This document shows positions 53,751-64,000 of a stretch of 64,000 bases of DNA, piece by piece; position 1 is the stretch's first letter; every line of letters starts with the position of its first letter. This DNA is from Azolla caroliniana. Taxonomy: Eukaryota; Polypodiophyta. Where the stretch lies: the NCBI GenBank assembly GCA_043228905.1, contig JBHGNT010000020.1, forward strand, positions 8,804,001 to 8,868,000, written 5' to 3'. A program made the position numbers and the translations under genes. The notes under the pieces were generated by a model. It made no database searches. It had not been told where the DNA came from and saw only the letters and a list, made by a program, of their open reading frames with translations.

Positions 53751-54782
53751 TGTCGTGAAGATCCGTCACTACGCGCGGATCGTGAGGCGGAACCGCCGGG
53801 GTTCTGGACCAGAAGGATTTAGAGTCGATACAAGCTTTGGCGAGAAAGCACTTAAGATAGATTGGGAAAGAGAGAAGATGAGATTACACAATTGATTTGA
53901 TAACGAATTTCTTGTTCTTAATTTTCATAAAAAAAACCGTGTTTTTCTCCTCCCCCTTCCCTCTTTTATAGATGCTCTCATGCATATGATGCATGTGAGG
54001 GTACAAGACATGCATAAATTGCATGTTTGCCATTTGGCGCTTAAGTATTACATGTGGTGCATGCTAACCATGTCACTCATTTTAGTTCTCATGGATGAGA
54101 ATTTACATGTAAAAGTACAATGATAGAAATATAATTTCAACTAAATATCATGGCTTAATTGTAAGCCATTTGACTCCTAACTTGGAGGTGCAAGGTTCGA
54201 ATCTATACTTCCCCTCTTTGTATATGTAAATATGTATATATTTTTATATATTTTTATATATGCCGACGCCGACGCCGGATGCCGTCATCGGATGCCGACG
54301 CCGGATACCGACGCCGGATACCGGTGCCGACGTCGGATACCGGTGCCGCATGCTGCCGCCATATTGCCGTCGGATGCCGTCGGATCATCGGCTCCATCGC
54401 CGGTCCAGTTTTGGTTGGACAAAACCCTTTTCGAGTAGCTAGCCACCTCCACTCTAAGATCAAGTTACCTTGAACTCTCTATGCTCCACATATAGACACA
54501 AAGATAATATCTTTTGCTCCACCTTATATATGATGAGAGCCGTATTTGTCGTGCCTATGTGGGATATCTCACAATTTTCTCTTTTCTTTTCACAAACTTT
54601 ATACCCTCATATCTTGACATTTAGTTGTCTATTTCTCGTGTAATAAAGTGCATTCGAAACCTCCATCATTTTGTACTTAGATATTAAAAATGTTATATTC
54701 ACAATTACTGTATTACGTGATTCATACTCGATTTTGTACGTTTTATGGGATTTTCACACCATTGCCGAAAATCTTCACGACA
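53751..54782 (-). repeat. Complete 5' LTR of the Ty3 element
   Basis: 1032 bp with perfect 12 bp inverted termini. TATATAA on the minus strand at 54524-54530 leaves a U3 of about 250 bp and a long R-U5. R-U5 holds an expanded GCCGAC/GCCGGATAC repeat (about 54262-54380, longer than in copy 1) and the tRNA-like segment (A-box 54151-54161, B-box 54194-54204). ACGT follows at 54783. Confidence 0.95.
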
Positions 54783-56745
54783 ACGTGTGCATTTTATGTG
54801 TTTAAGGTCAAGTTAGTCTAGGATTATTGTATTGTTTATACCTCTCCCCCATATGTACATGTCCCCATTTAACTGGTATTCCTTTGTATATGAAGAATGT
54901 GTAAAATTTTGCCTAGAACCTAGGCTAACATATGATGACCTCATACCTAACATATGGGAACTAGTGAAGAATGGTATTAATCCCTTCATGAAGCTAGGAA
55001 AGCTAATGATAATCTTAATTAAGATGTAATTAATAAAACACATGATCCTAGCCTCTTTCATAGAAAATGTGGCCGATCTAGCATAAGACTCCAATCTAAC
55101 ATTGGTAATGAACACATAAACATGAGCCTTTCTTGAATGATCAATGATGTGATAATCTAACAACCTAATCAAACGTTTTCATTCGATCAAAGATTCTCAC
55201 CAAGGTGATGATAAAATGAGGTAGTTTGCATATTTATATCTTGAGTCAAAGACCCCTTGATCACCACTTACATGCTTACGTGTGGCAAACCATGCTAGGT
55301 TGTCTGAGACTATAGGGTAGTTATCCTTCTTGATTTATATATTTATTTATGATAGACTATTCCCATTTGGACCTAAAGCTATGTCCGTAACAAATAATTA
55401 TTGAATTCATGCCATGAACTTTGAACCCAAGCTTGAACTTGCCCACAACTAAAAATTGTTTGGTTACCATGTCTTAGATATTAAACAATGAATGTCATGG
55501 TTTTCCAACAAAAGTTTACGAAATAGCAAAATTAATTACATTAAGTCAATGTTCTCCTTATAATATTCCTGGTGCATGTGGGACACAATGACCTCATTAT
55601 TGACCCCATGTTCTTATATTGAAGGTTCCACTAAATAAGCTTTCTTCTTTGAGAATAAAAAATACTTTTTTCTTTGTGCAAGTACAATCCTAGACACGTC
55701 AATGTTAAAGGTTTTTAATTTCTATAAACATTTGAAGTGCTTTAAGAATTACATGAAAAGAAGGATATCATCATTTGGAGTAGGTAATGTACTATCAATA
55801 TGTTAAAATGCGTGTGTTTGTATATTAAAAATCTTATAGAAACATTTATGTTAAAATGTGTGTGTATACTTTGGAAATATTCTATAAACATTTGAAGTAC
55901 TTGAACAATAGAAGAAACATATATTATCATCAACAATCATGCATGATGTACCATAGATATGTTCTAGGAAAACACTCGAAAAGTAGGGAATCAACTTTAT
56001 TGGACCCATTAATCCACTTTCCAATCACAAGTTACAAGTTACGACCATAGATTGACATTTACGTGAAATTCGTGGTATATGCCATGCGTGATATTCGCGA
56101 ATACAAAATGTCCCCAAGAATATTATAAAACCATTAGTTTTTCAAAATAAATTTACATAATAAAAAATATTTAATTCACTAAAAAATTAATTAATATACT
56201 AATAATTAATTAATTAATTATGCTCACTAATAATTAATTAATTCACTATTAGAATGGTATTCCTTATAAACCAGTATGCTATTCCGTGAAGTATCCTCAA
56301 CAAATTAGGAGGAATTAATTCACTAACAATTAAATAATTAGGGTTTCTACAAAACCCTGAGTTTGTAGGCTGAGAAGAGGAAATATGGTTGCAATTAGGG
56401 TTTTGACTAAAATTTCGGGTTTTCAATTGAAACCCTAATTTTCAGACCGAGAACAAGATACAAGGGAGGTGAGGATGTAGGAGTCATGTAGGATGGAGGG
56501 GGAGGCGTGGATGAGGCATCACGCACACGATGCAGGGGGAGGCGAGGATGTAGTGTAAAAAAAATGCTTTTGTTTTAAAAAAAAAAACAAAAAAACAAAT
56601 ACTTTTAGAAGCATTCGTATGCGTATTTGTACTATGCATTTGTGGGTCCTTCCCCATGAATGCGAATATGTCAATCTATGATCACAAACAAATACCACTA
56701 CATCAAATGGGTGAACGCAAAAAATGTGCTTTATGTAAGGGCACC
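54783..56745. repeat. AT-rich unclassified repeat, copy 2
   Basis: Near-identical to 2568-4532. No gene recognised. Confidence 0.75.
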
Positions 56746-57025
56746 CTCTCTCTTCATTAACTTAGTAAAACAAACACTCTCTCACTAGAGCTATAGAAGC
56801 TCATGAGTCATGGGGAATGTGGAAACTCATTAGTTATGTGTAATAGAATATGATTCTATGACACATAATTAATGTGTAGAAAGTAGTGTTGACTTTTGAC
56901 CTTTGAATGTTCATACATTCTCAAGACACCATTACATACAGCGGTCCATTGAAATGGGTTTCAATGGACGACTACCGAGTAGGATGCTTATGATTCATTA
57001 AAACAAATGTTGTCTAAAGTAACGG
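56746..57025. other. AT-rich spacer with two hairpins (MITE-like)
   Basis: Nested inverted repeat at 56830-56872 (TTAGTTATGTGT pairing with ACACATAATTAA, one mismatch; inner ATAGAAT/ATTCTAT) and a perfect 11 bp stem at 56944-56954/56959-56969 (GTCCATTGAAA/TTTCAATGGAC). It is repeated at 60834-61108 and absent from S1. Confidence 0.6.
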
Positions 57026-57133
57026 TTGTTCAACCACCGGATTAGACCAAAGACTTTCATGTCTTTATCGATGCGTCGGATATAACAATTGGGAGTGCAT
57101 TAATGCAATTATTAGAAACCAATTTGTATTGAT
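57026..57133 (+). pseudogene. Gypsy RNase H scrap beside copia LTR (2)
   Basis: Same scrap as 47611-47721 with a TAG replacing Trp (VVQPPD then stop then TKDFHVF). Confidence 0.78.
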
Positions 57134-57890
57134 TGACGGGAACTGGTTGTTCCTTATGCGCAACGCTCGGCCACAACCGAGCTTAGAATGATACACAGAA
57201 AACGGGAAATAAAACGCGACACAAAGAAGAGACGAGGTACACAGGAGGTTTACGTGGAAAACCCCAAACTAGGGGGAAAAAAACCACGGCAGCCCACAAG
57301 CTACAAACTATAACTATGATGGAATGTACAACCATGAGTTCACTGAGGCAACGACCTCGTGCTCACAGATCTTCGCCACAGGCAGCGGTTACAACAGAGG
57401 CAACGACCTCTTTCTCTCTCTCTCTCTCTCTCTCTGTACAGTTACACACACTCTCTATTCTTGCACCAACAAGAATGACAACAACAACAACAACAACAGT
57501 AATAAGAGTTACTAAAATTTTGCCCTAAGTCATATTTATACTAATATGACTTTTCGGCTATTTACAAATGTAGCCGCGATGGACTATCTAAAAACATATT
57601 TACTAATATGTCTCTTCATCCGGTTCTCCGTAACCGGGTACTCCTCATCCGGTCTTCCCCGGGTCTGCATCATCCGGCTCTCCGTAGCCGAGTACTCCTC
57701 ATTCGGTTCATACCGGGTCTACACCATCCGGCCCTTTGTAGCCGGGTACTCCTCATCCGGTCTTCACCGGGTCTGCATCATCCGGCTCTCCATAGCCGGG
57801 TACTCCTCATCCGTTCTCCCTTCCCATCCGGAGTTTGTTCATCCGCACTGTTCTTCTCCCTTCCCATCCGGAGGGACCTGTCTCCCAACA
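57134..57890 (-). repeat. Copia 3' LTR, copy C3
   Basis: 757 bp from TGACGGGAACTGG to TCCCAACA, with a CT microsatellite (about 57413-57436), a TATA box at 57533-57540, a minisatellite (about 57608-57840) and an adjoining polypurine tract. Confidence 0.92.
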
Positions 57891-59170
57891 AACTCCCCCT
57901 TCACTCCGGCATGGGGTGTCTTACTAGTCCGATTCTCTTCCGGCATGCATCCAGCTTGTTGGGTATCAGCACTTTGGTCAGCATATCTGACCCGTTCTCG
58001 GCCGTGTGGATCTTCATCAACGCGAACTCCTGGTCATCTACTCTTTCCCGGGTCCAGTGATATCTTCGCTGGATATGCTTCGTCCGAGAATGGTAGGCCG
58101 CATTCTTAGCAAGGTGGATGGGACTTTGATTGTCGCAATAGAGTCGGTATTCCTCTTACTGGATACCGAGCTCTCGGATGAAGTCCTTCATCCATAATAT
58201 TTCCTTGCCGGCTTCCACTGCCGCCATGTACTCCGCCTCTGTGGTTGACAATGCAACCATCTTCTGCAGCCTCGACTACCACAAAACGGCTCCCCCTGCA
58301 TATGTCATTACATACTCGGAAGTAGACCGGCTGGTATCCACATCAGCCGACATGTCTGAATCGGTGAAACCGTCAAGTTGAGGTATTCCGGAGCCGAATC
58401 GGAGACACATATTTGAAGTGCCCTTCAAATATCGGAGTATCCATTTGACCGCGTTCTAGTGCTCCTTGCCGGGATTGCTCATAAACCGGCTCACCACTCC
58501 GACTGCGTATCCTATGTCCGGTCCGGTACAAACCATTGCGTACATCAAGCTCCCGACGGCAGAGGCATATGGAATCTTCATCATATCCGCCTTCTCTGCT
58601 TTCGTCTTCGGGCTTTGCTTACCGGATAGCTTGGAGTTTGCCTGAAGTGTCGATCCGACCGGTTTTGCTTTTGACATGTTGAATCGGTGAAGCACCTTTG
58701 TCACGTACTTCTCCTGTGACAGCCATAATTGCTTCTTTGACCGGTCCTGAATGATATGCATCCCAACATCTGTCTTGCCAGACCCAAGTCTTTCATTGAG
58801 AAGGTCCGGTTGAGAGCCTTCTTCAGCATCCGTATTTTGACTTGGTCACGTCCGACGATCAACATGTCATCCACGTACAGAAGGAGTAACAGGAAGTCGC
58901 CTCCTTCGAACTTCTTCACAAACACGCAGTGATCGGCCTGCGTCTTGTGGTACCCTTGAGCGGTCATGAAGGAGTCGAACTTCCGGTACCATTGACGGGG
59001 AGCCTGCTTCAGTCCGTACAGGCTCTTCTTCAACCGGCATACCAGGTGCTCCTTCCCTTTCTCCACGAATCCTTCTGGTTGCTGCATGTAGATCTCCTCT
59101 TCAAGGTCGCCGTGAAGGAATGCCGTCTTCACGTCCAACTGCTCTACCTCGAGGTCCATGCTTGCTGCTA
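57891..59170 (-). pseudogene. Copia pol fragment, RT C-terminal part and RNase H (C3)
   Basis: Partner of 5052-6331, with the same frameshift near 58765 and the same TAG near 58277. A further TAG replaces Trp in the HWNAVKW motif (58457), private to this copy. It is cut at 59170. Confidence 0.88.
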
Positions 59171-59770
59171 TACAACAATCGGCAACAAGAATAATATTGA
59201 CATGACCACAAGAAGTGTGACAAGAAAACCAGGCAACAACTGACAACTGAGGAAGCAAGGGCTCAACAACAACCACCCACTAATCAAGAACGAATCCCTA
59301 CTACGCAATAAGAATGAAGTAGAACACAAGAGGAAAATACGACATCCTCACCACCCCATTCTAAAGAAAAGAGTTGGTTAGCTTCGCAACAAGCCGACAG
59401 AGAACAACAAAACTAGGAAACAAGCCGACCGACAAAAAAGAATTGTTTTGGAAAGAAGCAGTCGACCGGCCAAGAGCAACAAGGAGAAGGAACAACAACC
59501 AATGTCGAATCAATCGACTATGTTGAGAGGGGCACTATGGATAAAGGCAAAGCATTGGAAATATCCCCAAATGAAGTATTAGCTATACCCGACATACCAC
59601 CACCAAGTCATGAAATAACGACCATATTATGATTTGGCACATCTTACGAGCTTGTGGATTGGTTAACTAAACACTTGCAGTTCACTTCGTATCAATTGGC
59701 GCAGGAACACAAGGACCGGGAAATGATCCAATGCGCACTATTAGGCGAAACGGAGCCTAAGGACGAGCAA
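59171..59770 (+). pseudogene. Tat-type ORF3 remnant, copy S2
   Basis: Equivalent to 6332-6930. It ends at the tandem-duplication junction. Confidence 0.55.
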
Positions 59771-60833
59771 GTACAATCCTAGACATGTCAATGTTAAAGG
59801 TTTTTAATTTCTATAAACATTTGAAGTGCTTTAAGAATTACATGAAAAGAAGGATATCATCATTTGGAGTATGTAATGTACCATCAATATGTTAAAATGC
59901 GTGTGTTTGTATATTAAAAATCTTATAGAAACATTTATGTTAAAATGTGTGTGTATACTTTGGAAATATTCTATAAACATTTGAAGTACTTGAACAATAG
60001 AAGAAACATATATTATCATCAACAATCATGCATGATGTACCATAGATATGTTCTAGGAAAACACTCGAAAAGTAGGGAATCAACTTTATTGGACCCATTA
60101 ATCCACCTTCCAATCACAAGTTACAAGTTACGACCATAGGTTGACATGTACGTGATATTCGTGGTATATGCCATGCGTGATATTCGCGAATACAAAATGT
60201 CCCCAAGAATATTATAAAACCATTAGTTTTTCAAAATAAATTTACATAATAAAAAATATTTAATTCACTAAAAAATTAATTAATATACTAATAATTAATT
60301 AATTCATTATGCTCACTAATAATTAATTAATTCACTATTAGAATGGTATTCCTTATAAACCAGTATGTTATTCCGTGAAGTATCCTCAACAAATTAGGAG
60401 GAATTAATTCACTAACAATTAAATAATTAGGGTTTCTACAAAACCCTGAGTTTGTAGGCTGAGAAGAGGAAATATGGTTACAATTAGGGTTTTGACTAAA
60501 TTTCGGGTTTTCAGTTGAAACCCTAATTTTCAGACCGAGAACAAGATACAAGGGAGGTGAGGATGTAGGCGTCATGTTGGATGGAGGGGGAGGCGTGGAT
60601 GAGGCATCACGCACACGATGCAGGGGGAGGCGAGGATGTAGTGTAAAAAAAATGATTTTGTTTTTAAAAAAAAAACAAAAAACGAATACTTTTAGAAGCA
60701 TTCGTATGCGTATTTGTACTATGCATTTGTGGGGTCTTCCCCATGAATGCGAATATGTCAATCTATGATCACAAACAAATACCACTACATCAAATGGGTG
60801 AACGCAAAAAATGTGCTTTATATAAGGCCACCC
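59771..60833. repeat. AT-rich unclassified repeat, partial copy 3
   Basis: Matches 55679-56745. No gene recognised. Confidence 0.75.
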
Positions 60834-61108
60834 TCTCTCTTCATTAACTTACTAAAACAAACACACTCTCACTAGAGCTATAGAAGCTCATGGGTCATGG
60901 GGAATGTGGAAACTCATTAGTTATGTGTAATAGAATATGATTCTATGACACATAATTAATGTGTAGAAAGTAGTGGTGACTTTTGACCTTTGAATGTTCA
61001 TACATTCTCAAGACACCATTACATACAGCGGTCCATTGAAATGGGTTTCAATGGACGACTACCGAGTAGGATGCTTATGATTCATTAAAACAAATGTTGT
61101 CTAAAGTA
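60834..61108. other. AT-rich spacer with hairpins, second copy
   Basis: Counterpart of 56746-57025. The perfect 11 bp stem is conserved at 61031-61041/61046-61056. Confidence 0.6.
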
Positions 61109-61220
61109 ACGGTTGTTCAACCATCGGATTGGACCAAAGACTTTCATGTCTTTATCGATGCGTCGGATATAACAATTGGGAGTGCATTAATGCAATTATG
61201 AGAAACCAATTTGTATTGAT
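61109..61220 (+). pseudogene. Gypsy RNase H scrap beside copia LTR (3)
   Basis: VVQPSDWTKDFHVFIDASD, ending with a TGA and then the copia LTR at 61221. Confidence 0.8.
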
Positions 61221-61977
61221 TGACGGGAACTGGTCGTTCCTTATGCGCAATGCTCGGCCACAACCGAGCTTAGAATGATACACAGAAAACGGGAAATAAA
61301 ACGCGACACAAAGAAGAGACGAGGTACAAAGGAGGTTTACGTGGAAAACCCCAAACTAGGGGAAAAAAAACCACGGTAGCCCACAGGCTACAAACTATCA
61401 CTATGATGGAATGTACAACCATGAGTTCACTGAGGCACCGACCTCGTGCTCATAGATCATCGCCACAGGCGGCGGTTACAACAGAGGCAACGACCTCTTT
61501 CTCTCTCTCTCTCTCTCTCTCTGTACAGTTACACACACTCTCTATTCTTGCACCAACAAGAATGACAACAACAACAACAACAACAATAATAACAGTTACT
61601 AAGAGTTTGCCCTAAGTCATATTTATACTAATATGACTTTTCGGCTATTTACAAATGTAGCCGCGATGGACTATCAGAAAACATATTTACTAATATGTCT
61701 CTTCATCCGGTTCTCCGTAACCGGGTACTCCTCATCCGGTCTTCACCGGGTCTGCATCATCCGGCTCTCCATAGCCGGGTACTCCTCATTCGGTTCATAC
61801 CGGGTCTGCACCATCCGGCCCTCCGTAGCCGGGTACTCCTCATCCGGTCTTCACCGGGTCTGCATCATCCGGTTCTCCGTAGCCGGGTACTCCTCATCCG
61901 GTCTCCCTTCCCATTCGGAGTTTGTTCATCGGCACTGTTCTTCTCCCTTCCCATCCGGAGGGACCTGTCTCCCAACA
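61221..61977 (-). repeat. Copia 3' LTR, copy C4
   Basis: 757 bp, the same layout as C3; TATA box at 61620-61627, minisatellite about 61695-61930, polypurine tract from 61978. Confidence 0.93.
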
Positions 61978-64000
61978 AACTCCCCCTTCACTCCGGCATG
62001 GGGTGTCTTACTAGTCCGATTCTCTTTCGGCATGCATCCAACTTGTCGGGTATCAGCACTTTGGTCAGCATATCTGACCCGTTCTCGGTTGTGTGGATCT
62101 TCATCAGCGCGAACTCCTGGTCATCTACTCTTTCCCGGATCCAGTGATATCTTCGCTGGATATGCTTCGTCCGAGAATGGTAGGCCGCATTCTTAGCAAG
62201 GTGGATGACACTTTGACTGTCGCAATAGAGTCGGTATTCCTCTTGCCGGATACCGAGCTCTCCGATGAAGTCCTTCATCCATAATATTTCCTTGCCGGCT
62301 TCCACAACCGCCATGTACTCCGCCTCTGTGGTTGACAATGCAACCATCTTCTGCAGCCTCGACTGCCACGAAACGGCTCCCCTTGCATATGTGATTACAT
62401 ACCCGGAAGTAGACCGGCTGGTATCCACATCAGCCGACATGTCTGAATCGGTGAAACCGTCAAGTTGAGGTTTTCCGGAGCCGAATCGGAGACACATAAT
62501 TGAAGTGCCCTTCAAATATCGGAGTATCCATTTGACCGCGTTCCAGTGCTCCCTGCCAGGATTGCTCATAAACCGGCTCACCACTCCGATTTTGTATCCT
62601 ATGTCCGGTCGGGTACAAACCATTGCGTACATCAAGCTCCCGACGGCAGAGGCATATGGAATCTTCATCATATCCGCCTTCTCTGCTTTCGTCTTCGGGC
62701 TTTGCTTACCGGATAGCTTGCAGTTTGCCGAAAGTGTCGATCCGACCGGTTTTGCTTCTGACATGTTGAACCGGTGAAGCACCTTTGTCACGTACTTCTC
62801 CTGTGACAGCCATAATTGCTTCTTTGACCGGTCCCGAATGATATGCATCCCCAACATCTGTCTTGCCGGACCCAAGTCTTTCATTGAGAAGGTCCGGTTG
62901 AGAGCCTTCTTCAGCATCCGTATTTTGACTTGGTCACGTCCGACGATCAACATGTCATCCACGTACAGAAGGAGTAACAAGAAGTCGCCTCCTTCGAACT
63001 TCTTCACAAACACGTAGTGATCGGCCTGCATCTTGTGGTACCCTTGATCGGTCATGAACTTCCGGTACCATTGACAGGGAGCCTGCTTCAGTCCGTACAG
63101 GCTCTTCTTCAACGGGCATACCAGGTGCTCCTTCCCTTTCTCCACGAATCCTTCCGGTTGTTGCATATAGATCTCCTCTTCGAGGTCGCCATGAAGGAAT
63201 GCCGTCTTCACGTCCAGCTGCTCTACCTCGAGGTCCATGCTTGCTGCTATAGTCAGCACCGTCCGGATGGAGGTCATCTTTACTACCGGGGCAAATATCT
63301 CGTTGAAGTCCACGCCCTTCTTCTGCTGGAACCCCTTCACCACGATCCTGGCTTTGTATCTCGGGGGGTTTCCGACATCTCCGGGTTTCAACTTGTACAC
63401 CCACTTGTTTCGGAGTGCCCGCTTTCCTTTCGACAGCTCCACCAATTTGTACGTATGGTTCTCATGCAAGGAATCCATCTCGTCCTGCATGGCACTTAAC
63501 CATTTTCTGCTGTGGGTGTCATCCTCCGCTTCTTTGAAGCTTTCCGGCTGCCCCTCATCGGTCAGCAGAACATGCTTTGCATCCGGAAATCTCCGGGGGG
63601 CCCTTCTCTCTTTGAGAGGATATCTCCGTCTTGGGCTTCGGTAGCCGGCTCCTCCATTTTCTCTTCATCCGAATCCGATTCGGGGTCTTGGCCGGTTCCG
63701 GTTTCAGCTTCCTCTACTTCTTCTTCTGCCGGTTCGGTATCCTCACCGTAACCGGCTGGTTCCTCGAGTGCTAACCGGTCTCTTGCCGGTTGGGTCTACT
63801 CATTGTAGAGTCTATCCTTACCGGTCGACTTGGAGTTCATTATCTTCTTCTCCAACTCCCAGTCGGCGAGCGTCTTGTCCTTCATGAAGATAATATCTCG
63901 ACTCCGGAATACCTTCTTCTCGACCAGGTCCCACACTCGGTAGCCGAACTCATCGTCACCGTAACCGAGGAATATGCATGGCCGGGTCTTTGGAATATAC
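61978..64000 (-). pseudogene. Copia pol, RT and RNase H plus linker (C4, runs off window)
   Basis: The longest open copia segment here: from LLTDEGQPESF through RT (AFLHGDLEEEIYMQQPEGF, LLYVDDMLIVG, RQMLGMHIIRD) and RNase H (STTEAEYMAVVEAGKEILW, YCDSQSVIHLAKN) to the natural stop MPE at 61988, more than 500 codons. Upstream, a one-base loss near 63630 and a TAG at about 63800 (YNE then stop) break the linker to integrase, so the polyprotein is still interrupted. It is the reference for recognising lesions in C1-C3. Confidence 0.9.

Larger units (their letters stand above)
47967..54782 (-). mobile_element. Ty3/gypsy element of unusual RT type with 12 bp inverted termini
   Basis: Minus-strand element: complete 5' LTR (53751-54782), candidate primer site, gag-protease, RT, integrase, polypurine tract (48391-48407) and a 3' LTR whose outer half is missing (47967-48390). 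Domain order PR-RT-INT makes it Ty3/gypsy, but the RT catalytic motif FLDDIPIKG and integrase wording (HESAWAGHRGTWATF) differ from common plant chromoviruses and Tat/Athila. RNase H is deleted. It inserted at ACGT. The 54783 flank is shared with copy 1 (2568), and the empty site is at 46918. Confidence 0.85.
52175..59770. repeat. Segmental duplication copy S2
   Basis: Same order and junctions as S1 (1-6930), including the copia-to-Tat fusion at 59170/59171 and the shared pol lesions. It retains 620 bp that S1 has lost. It ends abruptly at GACGAGCAA, where a second copy of sequence from 55679 onward begins. Confidence 0.85.
59771..64000. repeat. Tandem partial copy T (from 55679 onward) with a longer copia element
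   Basis: Begins with GTACAATCCTAGAC as at 55679 and 3468 and repeats the AT-rich repeat end, hairpin spacer, RNase H scrap, copia LTR and pol. Unlike S1 and S2 it is not fused to Tat debris at the RT N-terminal side but keeps native copia sequence to the window end, so it represents the unfused arrangement. Confidence 0.8.

Overview
The window comes from a nuclear plant genome and consists mostly of nested, broken and duplicated transposable elements. Only one gene looks intact: a two-exon GH3 acyl-acid amido synthetase on the minus strand (42532-44781) with a TATA box upstream. The rest is Ty3/gypsy, Ty1/copia, LINE and Mutator-like (MULE) sequence, fragments of pentatricopeptide-repeat (PPR) genes, and a degenerate reading frame resembling BYPASS1 (BPS1). 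Introns, GH3, PPR proteins and a MURA-type transposase all indicate a land plant. The LINE reverse transcriptase (GVKQGCPLLPTLFG, YADD) and the long LKAC-type PPR arrays recall ferns and lycophytes more than flowering plants; this is an inference from memory of those families.

Layout. 1-6.9 kb (S1) holds a Ty3 gag-protease fragment with its LTR, an AT-rich unclassified repeat, and a copia LTR with a pol fragment fused to a remnant of a Tat-type extra ORF. The same series recurs at 52.2-59.8 kb (S2), and part of it recurs in tandem at 59.8-64.0 kb (T). 6.9-13.7 kb (block A) holds a LINE, PPR/BPS1-like pieces, a deleted PPR gene, a MULE transposase split by a solo Ty3 LTR, and another PPR piece. 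13.76-28.41 kb holds two copia insertions at duplicated copies of one MULE site. The first is a solo LTR interrupted by an 8.6 kb LTR-less Tat-type gypsy element (gag, pol and a coiled-coil ORF3). The second is an almost complete Tork/TNT1-like element. 28.8-36.9 kb (block B) repeats block A without the LTR insertion and with a longer PPR gene. 37.2-42.5 kb holds a duplicated GH3 3' end fused to Tat ORF3 debris, a third LINE copy, and an inverted PPR/BPS1 piece. 42.5-46.9 kb is GH3 and its upstream region. 46.9-54.8 kb is a Ty3 element of unusual type with one truncated and one complete LTR.

How it fits together. Target-site duplications, empty sites and shared stop codons give a relative history. 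The MULE was already inactivated by stop codons when the MULE-PPR-LINE block was duplicated. Copia inserted into it with TSD GCAAC, and that locus was then duplicated. A Ty3 element inserted at ACGT into block A only, leaving a solo LTR. Every autonomous element seen here carries at least one disabling stop, frameshift or deletion.
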